A stretch of DNA of 59,293 nucleotides. Source: UBA5314 sp964635975. Lineage in GTDB: Bacteria; Bacillota; Syntrophomonadia; Syntrophomonadales; Syntrophomonadaceae. The DNA lies in the NCBI GenBank assembly GCA_964635975.1, contig CAZWPO010000019.1, positions 1-59,293 of the forward strand. The letters are read 5' to 3'. The notes below the pieces were generated by a model. That model saw nothing but the letters and a program-made list of their open reading frames with translations. It searched no databases and had not been told where the DNA came from. A program made the position numbers and the translations under genes. Below, in pieces: positions 1 through 8,695 of this stretch (position 1 is the stretch's first letter; every line of letters starts with the position of its first letter).

Positions 1-2
1 AA

Positions 3-53
3 AAGTGCACCTCCAAACATTGAACTTTTTCGTCCAACATCTGGGGTGCACTT
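3..53. repeat. Inverted repeat, 9-bp arms
   Basis: The arms AAGTGCACC (3-11) and GGTGCACTT (45-53) are exact complements around a 33-nt loop. The element lies in the non-coding stretch before cmk. It may be the end of a short palindromic element cut by the window edge; no coding sequence is visible with it. Confidence 0.5.
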
Positions 54-59
54 CACAGG

Positions 60-119
60 CAAACAAGGGAACCGTCCCCTTGTTTGTCTGTCCTTGTTTG
101 TCCTTGTGTGTCCCTTGTG
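60..119. repeat. REP-like palindrome plus short tandem repeats
   Basis: Bases 60-86 form a near-palindrome with arms CAAACAAGGG and CCCTTGTTTG around AACCGTC. It is followed to 119 by degenerate copies of a unit close to CCTTGTTTGT. The ACCGTCCCC core recurs, in the same sense, in the right arm of the palindrome at 3926-3992. This suggests a dispersed REP-like family; no transposase gene is in the window. The rest of 120-302 holds no gene I can support. Confidence 0.5.
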
Positions 120-302
120 TCAAAGATTATCAGAAGGGCGGGGGAGTATTACTTGAGTAAATTCTAAATAAAAATATTCAAGGCAAGCCATTGCAAAGAA
201 GAACCAGTTTGTGAACAATCTAACTTCGTTGTTATAACCGGGATTGTGGCTTTGCTTAATCGCTTATGCTAAACTTAAAAGGAATATATCAATGGTGGTT
301 GG

Positions 303-974
303 ATGATGAAGATCGCAATAGATGGACCGGCAGGTGCTGGCAAGAGCACCATCGCGAAGAGGTTGGCCCAGGAGCTGGGTTTCGTTTACGTTGATACTGG
401 TGCCATGTACCGTGCGCTGACATGGAAAGCCTTAAGGCAAAATATTCCTCTTGATGATCCACAATCCCTTGCGCAGCTAGCCCTTCAAACGCGCATTAGA
501 TTTTCCTATACATCTCATGGACAAAGGGTTTATTGTGATGAAACAGATGTAACCGAAGGAATCCGTTCACCTGAAGTTACTACCATGGTTTCCCAGCTAG
601 CCAGCCATAAACAGGTGCGGTACATATTAGTTTCGATACAGCAGGAAATGGCCAGTCATGAATCGGTGGTTATGGATGGTCGTGATATAGGCGAGTGTGT
701 TATGCCAGATGCCGAGTTCAAATTTTTTCTAACCGCTACCCTGGAAGAAAGGGCTCGAAGAAGGGCCAGGGAGATGAACCTGCCCGATGATCCCGATCAA
801 CTTCTTAAATTGGAGCAGGAAATAATGGAACGGGACAAAAAGGACAGTGCCCGTGAGATTGGAGCCCTAAAGGTGCTGGATGATTCCATAATGATAGACA
901 CCAGCTACATGCAGGCTGACGAGGTTTTAGCCACGGTTTCAAAGATCATTAAGGAGGCCGGCAGTGCTTTATAA
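303..974 (+). CDS. cmk: Cytidylate kinase
   Basis: Phosphorylates CMP and dCMP with ATP in pyrimidine nucleotide supply. The N-terminus shows the P-loop GPAGAGKST, followed by the family segment VDTGAMYRALT and, mid-protein, the VVMDGRDIG motif typical of Cmk. Length (about 223 residues) is normal. Two ATGs lie side by side at 303 and 306; GGTGG at 294-298 is better spaced for 306, giving the usual MKIAIDGPAG start. It overlaps plsC by 11 bp and is followed by ispH-rpsA, the usual clostridial order cmk-plsC-ispH-rpsA. Confidence 0.96.
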   Translation: MMKIAIDGPAGAGKSTIAKRLAQELGFVYVDTGAMYRALTWKALRQNIPLDDPQSLAQLALQTRIRFSYTSHGQRVYCDETDVTEGIRSPEVTTMVSQLASHKQVRYILVSIQQEMASHESVVMDGRDIGECVMPDAEFKFFLTATLEERARRRAREMNLPDDPDQLLKLEQEIMERDKKDSAREIGALKVLDDSIMIDTSYMQADEVLATVSKIIKEAGSAL

Positions 975-1554
975 GATAGTAAGAACGCTGGGTTGGCTTT
1001 TTTTCACGCTGATGGGGCTAAAAAAAGAAGGCATGGAAAACCTTCCCGCTTCGGGTCCGGCGATAGTAGTAGCCAATCATATAAGCAATTGGGATCCGTT
1101 GATCCTCGGCTTTGCTCTGCCAAGGCCCCTCTGCTATATGGCTAAGGCCGAGTTATTTTCGGTGCCGGTCTTGGGTAAACTGTTGCCGATGTTATATGCA
1201 TTTCCTGTTAAAAGAGGAGCTGTAGACCGGCAGGCTATAAGAACCGCTCTGGAAAATGTGAAGATGGGAAGGATTCTGGGAATATTTCCGGAGGGAACCC
1301 GCAATCTTAACGATGAACCGATAGTAGTCAAACCCGGCGCAGCCCTGCTCGCTATGAAGGCAGGAGTCCCGGTAATTCCCGCTGCATGTATAGGGACGCG
1401 GGCAGTTTTGCCCACCGGTTGGTTTAGGACATTTAAAATAGTTTTGGGGAAACCGATATATACTGATTCGCTGGCAGGACATTCTCATGCTTCTGATCTG
1501 GAGCATCTAAGTCGGAAAATAGAGAAGGAAATTAATTCACTTTTGCAGAAATAA
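964..1554 (+). CDS. plsC: 1-acyl-sn-glycerol-3-phosphate acyltransferase
   Basis: Adds the second acyl chain to lysophosphatidic acid in phospholipid synthesis, at the membrane. The protein shows the acyltransferase block I NHISNWDPL (HX4D) and block III FPEGTRN, in a length (196 residues) normal for short PlsC. The start is GTG at 964 behind AAGGAGG (near 951-957) inside the end of cmk, so translation is probably coupled. plsY and gpsA, other early phospholipid genes, lie at 13599-15249. Confidence 0.93.
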   Translation: MLYKIVRTLGWLFFTLMGLKKEGMENLPASGPAIVVANHISNWDPLILGFALPRPLCYMAKAELFSVPVLGKLLPMLYAFPVKRGAVDRQAIRTALENVKMGRILGIFPEGTRNLNDEPIVVKPGAALLAMKAGVPVIPAACIGTRAVLPTGWFRTFKIVLGKPIYTDSLAGHSHASDLEHLSRKIEKEINSLLQK

Positions 1555-1604
1555 AGAGGGATTCATGGTGAAAAATACGAATATGTATTTGCGAGGTGTA
1601 ACAG

Positions 1605-3602
1605 TTGCAAGCGCGCCTTGCTAAAAATGCCGGTTTTTGTGCCGGTGTCAAAAAGGCGATCAGAATGGCGGATGAGTGCCTGCAAGAACCGTGGTTGTGG
1701 TATACTCTCGGCCCTCTAGTGCATAATAAGTCCGTAGTCGATTATTATGCCAGTCGCGGTTTGATTCCGGTTGAAAATCTCGAAGAGATAAATAATCACG
1801 GGGCTGGCATAGTTATTCGCACTCACGGTACAACGCCTGAAATCATTGAAAAAGCACGGAATATGGGATTGAAAATCATAGATGCTACGTGTCCCCTGGT
1901 AAAAGAACTGCATGAAATTGTAGTCAAATTAAAAGATGATGGTTATGAAATAGGTATATTCGGAGACAGTCACCATCCCGAAGTTCAAGCGGTATTGGGA
2001 TGGTCTGGGTATAGAGCAAAAGTAGTGAGCAATCGCCAGGAAGCTGAGGCGCTATCGGGGAAAAAAATCGCTTTGGTTTCCCAAACCACCAAGGATGAGA
2101 GACAGTTTCTGGAGGTGGCCGGATCTTTGCTAGGCAAAAGCAAGGAACTGCGGATCATAAATACGATCTGTTCGGCCACCAAAAAGAGGCAGGATGCGGC
2201 CCGAATTCTCTGTTCGGAAGTAGATCTCATGCTGGTGATTGGAGATGACCAGAGCTCAAATACCAGCACTCTTGTCAGGGAGTGCCAGAGTACGGGTGTA
2301 GCAACAATCCGAATCCTGGATTCCCGGGAAATAAAATCGGAATGGTTCGTCAGTGCGAACCAGGTTGGTGTTACCGCCGGTGCTTCCACACCCGACTGGA
2401 TTATTAAGGAGGTAATGGAAAGGATGACGGAAATGGGAGAAGAAAGGGACGGCCAGGTTGAAATCCAGGCAAACGAAAGCAACAATCAAGAGGATTCATT
2501 CGCCAAAATGGAGGCGGAAATGGCAGACTATGCTTCCCCCGCAAAGGGAGATATCATAAAGGGTACTGTTATTCAGGTACTTGATGATGAAGTAATGGTT
2601 GACGTTGGGGGCAAATCGGAAGGTATTATTCCTTTGCGTGAACTATCTCTTAACGATGTGGGATCAGCCAAAGAACTGGTTAAGGTTGGAGACGAGATTG
2701 AAGTTATGATACTGAAATGGGATGATGACGGTAATATTCTTCTCTCCAAAAAGAAAGTCGACTCACAAAAGGTACTGGACAAATTGGAGGATGATTTTAA
2801 AGAGTCAAGGATCATAGAGGGGACCATTACCGGCAGCGTTAAAGGCGGCCTGCTGGTGGATGTGGGAGTGACAGCTTTCCTCCCTGCATCTCATGTCGAT
2901 GATTCCTACGTCAAGAACCTTGACGATTACATCGGACGCACCCTGGATTTCAAGATCATTGAATTCAACCGCAACAAGAGGCGCGGGTCACAGGTAGTTC
3001 TGTCCCGTAAGGAGCTCGTAGCAGAGGAAAAAGCCCGGTTGAAAAACGAATTCTGGGGAAAAATCGAGGAAGGGCAGACCATCGCCGGTCGAATCAAACG
3101 CATAGTCGATTATGGTGCTTTCATAGATCTCGGTGGATATGAAGGCTTGCTGCATGTATCTGAGATTGACCACCGCCGCATTGAGCATCCTTCAAATGTT
3201 TTTACTGAAGGGGAAGAAGTTGAAGTCTATATACTTGGATTGGACCGGGAGAAGGAAAGAGTATCTTTAAGCCGCAAAAAGCTGCTGAAGAGCCCATGGG
3301 AGCAGCTCATCACCCAGTACAACGAAGGGGATCTGATCGAAGGAACTGTGGTCCGGATTACTCCCTTTGGGGCTTTTGTTGAGCTTGCACCTGGTGTAGA
3401 CGGCCTGGTTCACATATCCCAGTTGGCCAACCGCAGGGTTGAAAAGCCTGAAGATGTGGTAAGTGTGGGTGAACAGGTCACCACCAAGATTTTGAGCATC
3501 AACAATGATGAGAAAAAAATCAGCCTCTCCATTCGTGAAGCTCAGGCTGACCAAGAGAAGAACGAGGTCGATGCTTATATGGATGACCAGGACCAGGCCT
3601 AG
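1605..3602 (+). CDS. ispH-rpsA: IspH (HMBPP reductase) fused to ribosomal protein S1
   Basis: One reading frame joins two proteins. Residues 1 to about 283 are IspH, the [4Fe-4S] enzyme making IPP and DMAPP in the last step of the MEP pathway; cysteines C12 (GFCAGVKKA), C96 (DATCPLV) and C189 (NTICSAT) are present. Residues about 310 to 645 hold four S1 RNA-binding repeats, each with a G-G-hydrophobic-hydrophobic pattern such as KGGLLVDVG or PFGAFVELA. This fusion is known in many Clostridia. The start is TTG 1605 behind GAGGTG, since no in-frame ATG precedes the conserved N-terminus. The C-terminus is acidic. Confidence 0.95.
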   Translation: MQARLAKNAGFCAGVKKAIRMADECLQEPWLWYTLGPLVHNKSVVDYYASRGLIPVENLEEINNHGAGIVIRTHGTTPEIIEKARNMGLKIIDATCPLVKELHEIVVKLKDDGYEIGIFGDSHHPEVQAVLGWSGYRAKVVSNRQEAEALSGKKIALVSQTTKDERQFLEVAGSLLGKSKELRIINTICSATKKRQDAARILCSEVDLMLVIGDDQSSNTSTLVRECQSTGVATIRILDSREIKSEWFVSANQVGVTAGASTPDWIIKEVMERMTEMGEERDGQVEIQANESNNQEDSFAKMEAEMADYASPAKGDIIKGTVIQVLDDEVMVDVGGKSEGIIPLRELSLNDVGSAKELVKVGDEIEVMILKWDDDGNILLSKKKVDSQKVLDKLEDDFKESRIIEGTITGSVKGGLLVDVGVTAFLPASHVDDSYVKNLDDYIGRTLDFKIIEFNRNKRRGSQVVLSRKELVAEEKARLKNEFWGKIEEGQTIAGRIKRIVDYGAFIDLGGYEGLLHVSEIDHRRIEHPSNVFTEGEEVEVYILGLDREKERVSLSRKKLLKSPWEQLITQYNEGDLIEGTVVRITPFGAFVELAPGVDGLVHISQLANRRVEKPEDVVSVGEQVTTKILSINNDEKKISLSIREAQADQEKNEVDAYMDDQDQA

Positions 3603-3622
3603 ATATTACAGGGGGGATTATT

Positions 3623-3844
3623 CTGCCTATTTTTGATTTCAAGTGTCAGGAATGCGGCAAACAATTTGACTTGATGATATCGAACGCTGATAAGCATAAG
3701 GCCACGTGCCCCGGCTGCTCTTCAAAGAACATCAAGCAGTTATTATCAGGATTTAATACCGGGAGCAGTAAAACATCCGGGGGGAATAAGAACTCGCAGC
3801 CAGGTTGTAGTCAGGGCTGCAGTATAGCCGCCAACGGTGGTTGA
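3623..3844 (+). CDS. Small FmdB-family zinc ribbon protein
   Basis: A 73-codon gene directly after ispH-rpsA. It reads PIFDFKCQECGKQFDL at the N-terminus and has a second pair CPGC, giving the CxxC-CxxC zinc ribbon of the FmdB family. A glycine/serine-rich tail ends with two further cysteines (PGCSQGC). No ATG, GTG or TTG precedes the conserved PIFDF, so the start is CTG at 3623, about 6 nt after GGGGGG (3611-3616). The role of these proteins is unknown; a regulatory or metal-related role is often suggested. Confidence 0.85.
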   Translation: MPIFDFKCQECGKQFDLMISNADKHKATCPGCSSKNIKQLLSGFNTGSSKTSGGNKNSQPGCSQGCSIAANGG

Positions 3845-3925
3845 GCAGCCAGATTTTGAGCTGTGGTACAGCTTGAATTATAAATACCTGACAAAATGGT
3901 AGGAGTGAAGGTTAGCGTTCTAGAT

Positions 3926-3992
3926 GGGGGCGGTTCTCCCGTTTGCTTCAAAAGCATTACTGGCCATAGAGCAAACAGGAGAGCCGTCCCCT
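3926..3992. repeat. Long imperfect palindrome, REP-like
   Basis: Arms of about 21 nt at 3926-3946 and 3972-3992 pair with three mismatches around a loop of about 25 nt. The outer part is GGGG-CGG-TCTCC with the partner GGAGA-CCG-CCCC. The core resembles that at 60-86. It lies between the FmdB-type gene and mobA, so it could also act as a transcript-end hairpin, though no T tract follows directly. Confidence 0.6.
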
Positions 3993-4040
3993 TATTAATA
4001 CTACTCATAAGAAATTTTGGTATGCAGGTAGGGTGAAACG

Positions 4041-4640
4041 GTGCGAACAAGTGGTGTCGTTCTAGCCGGGGGCAGAAGTTCCCGGATGAAATTTAACAAA
4101 GCCTTTGCCATGATTGATGGTAAAAGGGTAATTGACATTATTGTAAACAAATTTGAAAAACTGTTTTCGGAAACTTTGATTATCTGCAATGAACCAGAGC
4201 TGTTCTCTGATTTTGGTAACCGGGTCTTCACTGACGTTATACCACGCCAGGGACCGCTTTCTGGAATCCACGCCGGTTTATACTATGCCAAAAACGATAC
4301 CATATTCGTGTGTGGTTGTGATATGCCCTTTGTGACTGAAGAGATCATAGAGTACCTAATTGGCAAATTGGATGACCACGATAGTGCCGTTCCTCAGATA
4401 GACGGACATCTTCAACCTACATCGGCAGCTTATAACCGGAAGTGTATGCCGATAATCCAGGAACACATAGAGCAGGGCAAACTAAAACTCATCAGGGTAT
4501 TCAGTGAACAGTTGGATGCTGTAATAATCGATGAAAAGGAACTGGCTCGCTTTGAAAACTACCGGGATGCCTTTTTTAATATTAATGATATTGACGCACT
4601 CGAGCGGGCCAGACAAAGGGCAGGGAGGTTTTTCCCATAA
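4041..4640 (+). CDS. mobA: Molybdenum cofactor guanylyltransferase
   Basis: Attaches GMP to molybdopterin to give the MGD cofactor of formate dehydrogenases and related enzymes. The N-terminal nucleotidyltransferase motif LAGGRSSRMKFNKAF is clear, and CGCDMPF supplies the metal-binding Asp region. Length (199 residues) is normal. The start is GTG 4041 after GTAGGGTGAA. It points to molybdo- or tungsto-enzymes in this organism, in line with the Moco-type riboswitch at 59068 and the molybdenum-storage-like kinase at 21449. Confidence 0.88.
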   Translation: MRTSGVVLAGGRSSRMKFNKAFAMIDGKRVIDIIVNKFEKLFSETLIICNEPELFSDFGNRVFTDVIPRQGPLSGIHAGLYYAKNDTIFVCGCDMPFVTEEIIEYLIGKLDDHDSAVPQIDGHLQPTSAAYNRKCMPIIQEHIEQGKLKLIRVFSEQLDAVIIDEKELARFENYRDAFFNINDIDALERARQRAGRFFP

Positions 4641-4675
4641 GGAGTCAGCGCAAACAAGAACATCTTGAACAGGCC

Positions 4676-5674
4676 ATGCATACTGCAGAAGGACCTCTGA
4701 AGACTGGATTTGATGATGTTCGCCTTCTGCATCAGTCTGTGCCAGAGCTGGATTTTGATGAGATTGACATAAGTGTTGAATTTTTAGGAAAGCGTTTGCA
4801 GTGCCCTATAATATTGAACGCTATCACCGGTGGCAGTGACCTGGGCTTCAGGATTAATCAAGATCTAGCATGGCTGGCAGCACGTCATGGCCTGGGAATG
4901 GCGGTAGGTTCGCAAACCATTGCTCTGGATGAACCCATATGGAGAGACAGCTTTATGATTGCTCGGGAAATAAATCCGGAAGGATTGTTGCTTGCGAACT
5001 TGGGAGCTGATGCCATAATGTCTAGAGCGCGTGAAGCTGTAGATATGATTCAGGCTGACGCTTTGCAGGTTCACTTGAATGTTCCGCAGGAGTTGGCTAT
5101 GCCTGAAGGAGACCGAAAATTCAGCGGCGTGATTCAAAGAGTCAAGGAATTAACGCGCGAATTGAATGTCCCAATTATTGCTAAGGAAGTTGGTTTTGGT
5201 CTAGCCAGGGAAAGCGCCGGTGCCCTATATAATGCTGGTGTGCGCATTTTTGACAACGGTGGTAGTGGAGGCACTAATTTTATACGTATTGAGGATAACC
5301 GGGATGGAAGGTTTCAGGGCGAATTGGATGACTGGGGTATGCCTACCGCGGTCAGTCTGATTGAAGTTTTGTCTCTAAAACTCCCGGTTCAGATAATTGC
5401 TTCTGGTGGCATTAGATCAGCCCATGATATAGTAAAAGCCATGGCCATGGGCGCCAATCTTTGTGGAATAGCAGGTTGGTTTTTACGAGTGCTGCTTAAA
5501 GAGGACAGGAACGAATTAGATAAAATCATTCAAGGTCTATTATATAGAATTAAAGCACTTTTACTTATGTGCGGTGCAAGAAATTGGGCCGAACTGCAGC
5601 AAAAGCCCGTTATTATACTCGGGGAAACAGCTGAATGGATGCAGCATCGTGGTATTAAATGGAAGAATTGGTAG
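4676..5674 (+). CDS. fni: Type 2 isopentenyl-diphosphate delta-isomerase
   Basis: FMN-dependent interconversion of IPP and DMAPP, the step after IspH. Family segments are LNAITGG, VGSQ, LHLN/VHLNVPQE, AKEVGFG, DNGGSGGTNF and ASGGIRS. The given ATG leaves out the conserved N-terminus: bases 4646-4675 encode QRKQEHLEQA in frame, matching the RKxEHL substrate and FMN-binding start of the family. Upstream to the in-frame stop at 4592 there is no ATG, GTG or TTG. Only ATA at 4637 remains, 8 nt after GGGAGG (4623-4628), overlapping the mobA stop. Either ATA is used or a base is wrong. Confidence 0.92.
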   Translation: MHTAEGPLKTGFDDVRLLHQSVPELDFDEIDISVEFLGKRLQCPIILNAITGGSDLGFRINQDLAWLAARHGLGMAVGSQTIALDEPIWRDSFMIAREINPEGLLLANLGADAIMSRAREAVDMIQADALQVHLNVPQELAMPEGDRKFSGVIQRVKELTRELNVPIIAKEVGFGLARESAGALYNAGVRIFDNGGSGGTNFIRIEDNRDGRFQGELDDWGMPTAVSLIEVLSLKLPVQIIASGGIRSAHDIVKAMAMGANLCGIAGWFLRVLLKEDRNELDKIIQGLLYRIKALLLMCGARNWAELQQKPVIILGETAEWMQHRGIKWKNW

Positions 5675-5779
5675 CGGCACCTGCCTGCTGCCCTGCAATC
5701 CTTTAACATGCAAACATAAATGGATTCCTGATAGATAGTGATATAATATAAATTTAAAAAGGGGAGGAAGGGTAGTTAG

Positions 5780-6517
5780 ATGGGAGAATTCTTTAGCCAG
5801 TCGGTGTTATTAAAAGACATTCTCAATTTGAGAAGAGAACCAGTTGGTGTGAAATTTCTAAACGATATCAACGAGCTTCCCTCGATAAGTGATTATGAGC
5901 AAAAACGCAAGCTGCGATACTGTCAGTCGCTAATGCTAGCCGGAGAGGGTCACAAAATTCTGCTCAGCTCTCAGAATATTTCTTGTGCAGCTGCTGGCGC
6001 GGCTTTCGGGATAATGCCATTGCATCCTAAACTTGCTTCTGGCGAAGGGCATTATAACACAGGTGTTTTTGGCAGCCTCGAAAGTGCCGAGAAGATAATG
6101 AGGGAAATACCCAGGATAGACCAGGGAACTTTTAAGTATATTGCCATAGGCCCTTTGGGAGAAGTTGAGTGGGTTCCAGATGTGGTTATAGTGGAAGCAG
6201 AGCCTGAAGCAATTATGTGGCTGAGTTTGGCGCAGATATACGACAGTGGAACCCGTTTGCAGTATTCAACATCTATTGTTCAGGCGTGTTGTGTTGATGT
6301 AACTGTAGTACCTTTTCTAAGCGGTAAGCCCAATGCAAGCTTTGGCTGTATTGGTTGCCGGGAATCAACCGACCTGGATGCAAAAGAAGCCATGTTGGGA
6401 TTACCTGGGAAAAACTTGGAGACTATCGTAGCAAATCTTAAGCTTCTCCAGGAAAAAACCATTCCTAAAAACAGGAAGAAGTCTCTATACACAAGATTGA
6501 TGGGAGTAAATGAATGA
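5780..6517 (+). CDS. DUF169 family protein
   Basis: Matches the DUF169 pattern: an N-terminal LRREPVGVKF, a middle SCAAAGAAFG, and a C-terminal FGCIGCR with paired cysteines. The protein is cytoplasmic, 245 residues, with eight or so cysteines, which may hold metal or act in redox chemistry. Function is not known. It is a single gene behind GGGGAGGAAGG, with a TATAAT at 5742-5747. The flanking genes give no clear context. Confidence 0.8.
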   Translation: MGEFFSQSVLLKDILNLRREPVGVKFLNDINELPSISDYEQKRKLRYCQSLMLAGEGHKILLSSQNISCAAAGAAFGIMPLHPKLASGEGHYNTGVFGSLESAEKIMREIPRIDQGTFKYIAIGPLGEVEWVPDVVIVEAEPEAIMWLSLAQIYDSGTRLQYSTSIVQACCVDVTVVPFLSGKPNASFGCIGCRESTDLDAKEAMLGLPGKNLETIVANLKLLQEKTIPKNRKKSLYTRLMGVNE

Positions 6518-6918
6518 TAGGGTGAATCCCTAACCTTGTGTAAAGTCAAAATTAATATATAACCGGGTGGTATTTTTGGGGGGCGTATGACTTTCGTAGT
6601 CAACTGCCCCCTTTGAAATCTGGATATGATTCAAATTTACTGGTTCATTTCTATAAAGTTATTTTTGAGGTAGAATTTCATACGCAAAGTTCTGACGGGA
6701 TCAATAAGGTTGTTTGCCATTTATTTTCAAACCACTTGCTAAACCAAAGGCGATCGAGTTTTGTCACATCTGTCAATTGATTATTAGGCATAACCATTTA
6801 CTTCCACTGTTTAAAGCTAATGATTGGAGTGCATAAACAACTACATAAATGATTAGCCATTTCACTACATAAAGGCCGATGAAAGGGGAAACCTATAGCA
6901 GATAAATCTTATGAAAGG
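6518..6918. other. Non-coding stretch with a GC hairpin
   Basis: About 400 bp without a gene. At 6578-6611 GGGGGGC pairs with GCCCCC around a loop that itself contains TGAC/GTCA, a likely transcript end for the DUF169 gene though without a strong T tract. From 6612 to 6918 I see AT-rich sequence and no clear feature; a sporulation promoter for the next cluster could lie here but I cannot place it. Confidence 0.4.
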
Positions 6919-6927
6919 ATGAAGCGG

Positions 6928-7647
6928 ATGATGAATTTTCCCTTCGGGCTTATTGCGCTGGTAGTGATATCGATCCTAATCTATTTTGGTGTAGCGCATC
7001 GAGCTCTCGACCGACTGCGCTTGAGCGACAGGGGCGCTCTGGCCATAATAGCTGCAATTATTGTGGGTAGCTTCTTTGATCTTCCTGTAACCTCACGCGT
7101 CACCATCAACCTTGGAGGTATTATTGCAATTGGGTTGGCTGTCTATGTTTGGCTTGGGGCCGGCACTGCCTTTGAAAAATTTCGCTCTATTGTTGCCGCG
7201 ACCGTAACTGCGCTGGCTTTGTTTCTGGCCGGACGTTACCTGGGTGCGGAACCGGAAAAGATTTTTATTGATCCCATCTATATATATCCCCTGGTAGCTG
7301 GAATTGTCGGATATCTGGCCGGCCGCAGCAGGAGAGGCGCCTTTTTTGCTGCAGTGATGGGCGTGTTCGCCCTGGATGTGGCTCAATATTTCTACCTCAC
7401 ACGGACAGGAGTAAGGGGCATTGTGCATGTAGGTGGCGCGGGAGCGTTTGATTCACTGATTCTGGCCGGTATCCTTGCTATTCTGCTGGCTGAGCTTATA
7501 GGAGAAACCAGGGAAAGGATTCAGGGTGGACCGGAAAAAGAAGGGCGTCCCGAAGAGTTGGTTAGAAATCTCCAGGAACCCGAGCCGGCCAGCAAACCGC
7601 TCGATCGCCGTCAAAACGACGGGAAAGAAGGTGGCGATGATGAATAA
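6928..7647 (+). CDS. DUF1614 membrane protein
   Basis: Polytopic membrane protein with about six or seven hydrophobic segments and a charged, acidic cytoplasmic tail (last 45 residues). The block VGGAGAFDSLILAGILAILLAE near the end corresponds to the conserved GGAGTFDGIFLTG segment of DUF1614. ATG 6928 or 6931 is preferred to ATG 6919 because GAAAGG ends only at 6918. The gene overlaps spoIIP by 11 bp and heads a spore-gene cluster, so a role in the forespore or mother cell membrane is inferred. Biochemical function is unknown. Confidence 0.75.
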   Translation: MMNFPFGLIALVVISILIYFGVAHRALDRLRLSDRGALAIIAAIIVGSFFDLPVTSRVTINLGGIIAIGLAVYVWLGAGTAFEKFRSIVAATVTALALFLAGRYLGAEPEKIFIDPIYIYPLVAGIVGYLAGRSRRGAFFAAVMGVFALDVAQYFYLTRTGVRGIVHVGGAGAFDSLILAGILAILLAELIGETRERIQGGPEKEGRPEELVRNLQEPEPASKPLDRRQNDGKEGGDDE

Positions 7648-8692
7648 ACGAGCAGCGGCTATGGTTTTGGCAGTTGCCATCCTCGTGCTCATAACTATGC
7701 CGGTATTTGCTGTTCATGAGGAAATGGCTGAGGGGCAGTACTATTCACTGCTTGATGAGAACAACCAGATAATACTCCAGACTGCCAACCAGGTATACGT
7801 TGGAGATGAATACATCAGTGCTGACAATTCGCGTTATAGAATCGAAGAAATCAACGGCAGCACTGCTCGCTGTAAGTATACAGGTCGTGAGGCTATGCCG
7901 GAAGTAAGCTATGATGTACAGAGTCAAGCCTGGATAGTAGATGGCGATGCAGTAACTGCAGTCAGCGGGGGCCAGCAAAAAACTGTAGCTATATATCACA
8001 CTCATAGTGATGAATCATATAATCCCAGCGACGGAACCTCCAGTAAAGAAGCAGCAGGAGGTATATATGACGTTGGTGAAGCATTGGCTGGAAAGCTCAG
8101 GAACCTGGGCTTTAAAGTGGTTCATAACAAAAACAATCACAATCCGCATGATGTGAATGCCTACAACCGTTCCAGAAGGACTGCAGCAACCTTATTACGT
8201 GGCAAACCGGATGTAATACTGGACGTCCACCGGGATGCAGTCCCGGCCAGCCAGTACGAAGCCGACGTCAATGGCCAGTCAGTTACCAAAATTAAACTGG
8301 TGGTGGGCAGAACTAATCCAAACCAGGCTTCCAGTCTTGAGTTTGCCAAAAAAATCAAGTCAGTAATGGATAAAAAAACCCCGGGGCTTTCTAATGGAAT
8401 TTTCCTGGGTAAAGGGGATTTCAATCAAGATCTGAGCCCAAGGGCCATGTTGATCGAGGTTGGTTCAAACACCAACACCAAGGAAGATGCTGAGAGAGGC
8501 GTACAGCTATTTGCAGAAACACTACCGGCAGTGATGGGTGTGGCCTCCGATGGTCAGACCGGGGGAGCGGCTGCTAAGCCCCTGACCGGCACCGACCGGG
8601 GGATTTGGACCAATATTTTGATATTACTTGTGGTAGTGGCTCTGGCCGGGGCTGGATTTTACTATTTGAATAAAGGCACGGTCAAAAAATAG
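7637..8692 (+). CDS. spoIIP: Stage II sporulation protein P
   Basis: Amidase and endopeptidase of the engulfment complex that thins septal peptidoglycan. After an N-terminal hydrophobic segment (about residues 2-24) the catalytic domain shows AIYHTHSDESY and DVHRDAVP, and later LIEVGSNTNT, as in SpoIIP. It has an extra C-terminal hydrophobic helix followed by lysines (last 25 residues), so the protein may be anchored at both ends. The reading frame is open further upstream, but AAGGTGG and the signal-like start favour ATG 7637 or 7640, inside the end of the DUF1614 gene. Confidence 0.93.
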   Translation: MMNKRAAAMVLAVAILVLITMPVFAVHEEMAEGQYYSLLDENNQIILQTANQVYVGDEYISADNSRYRIEEINGSTARCKYTGREAMPEVSYDVQSQAWIVDGDAVTAVSGGQQKTVAIYHTHSDESYNPSDGTSSKEAAGGIYDVGEALAGKLRNLGFKVVHNKNNHNPHDVNAYNRSRRTAATLLRGKPDVILDVHRDAVPASQYEADVNGQSVTKIKLVVGRTNPNQASSLEFAKKIKSVMDKKTPGLSNGIFLGKGDFNQDLSPRAMLIEVGSNTNTKEDAERGVQLFAETLPAVMGVASDGQTGGAAAKPLTGTDRGIWTNILILLVVVALAGAGFYYLNKGTVKK

Positions 8693-8695
8693 AGT

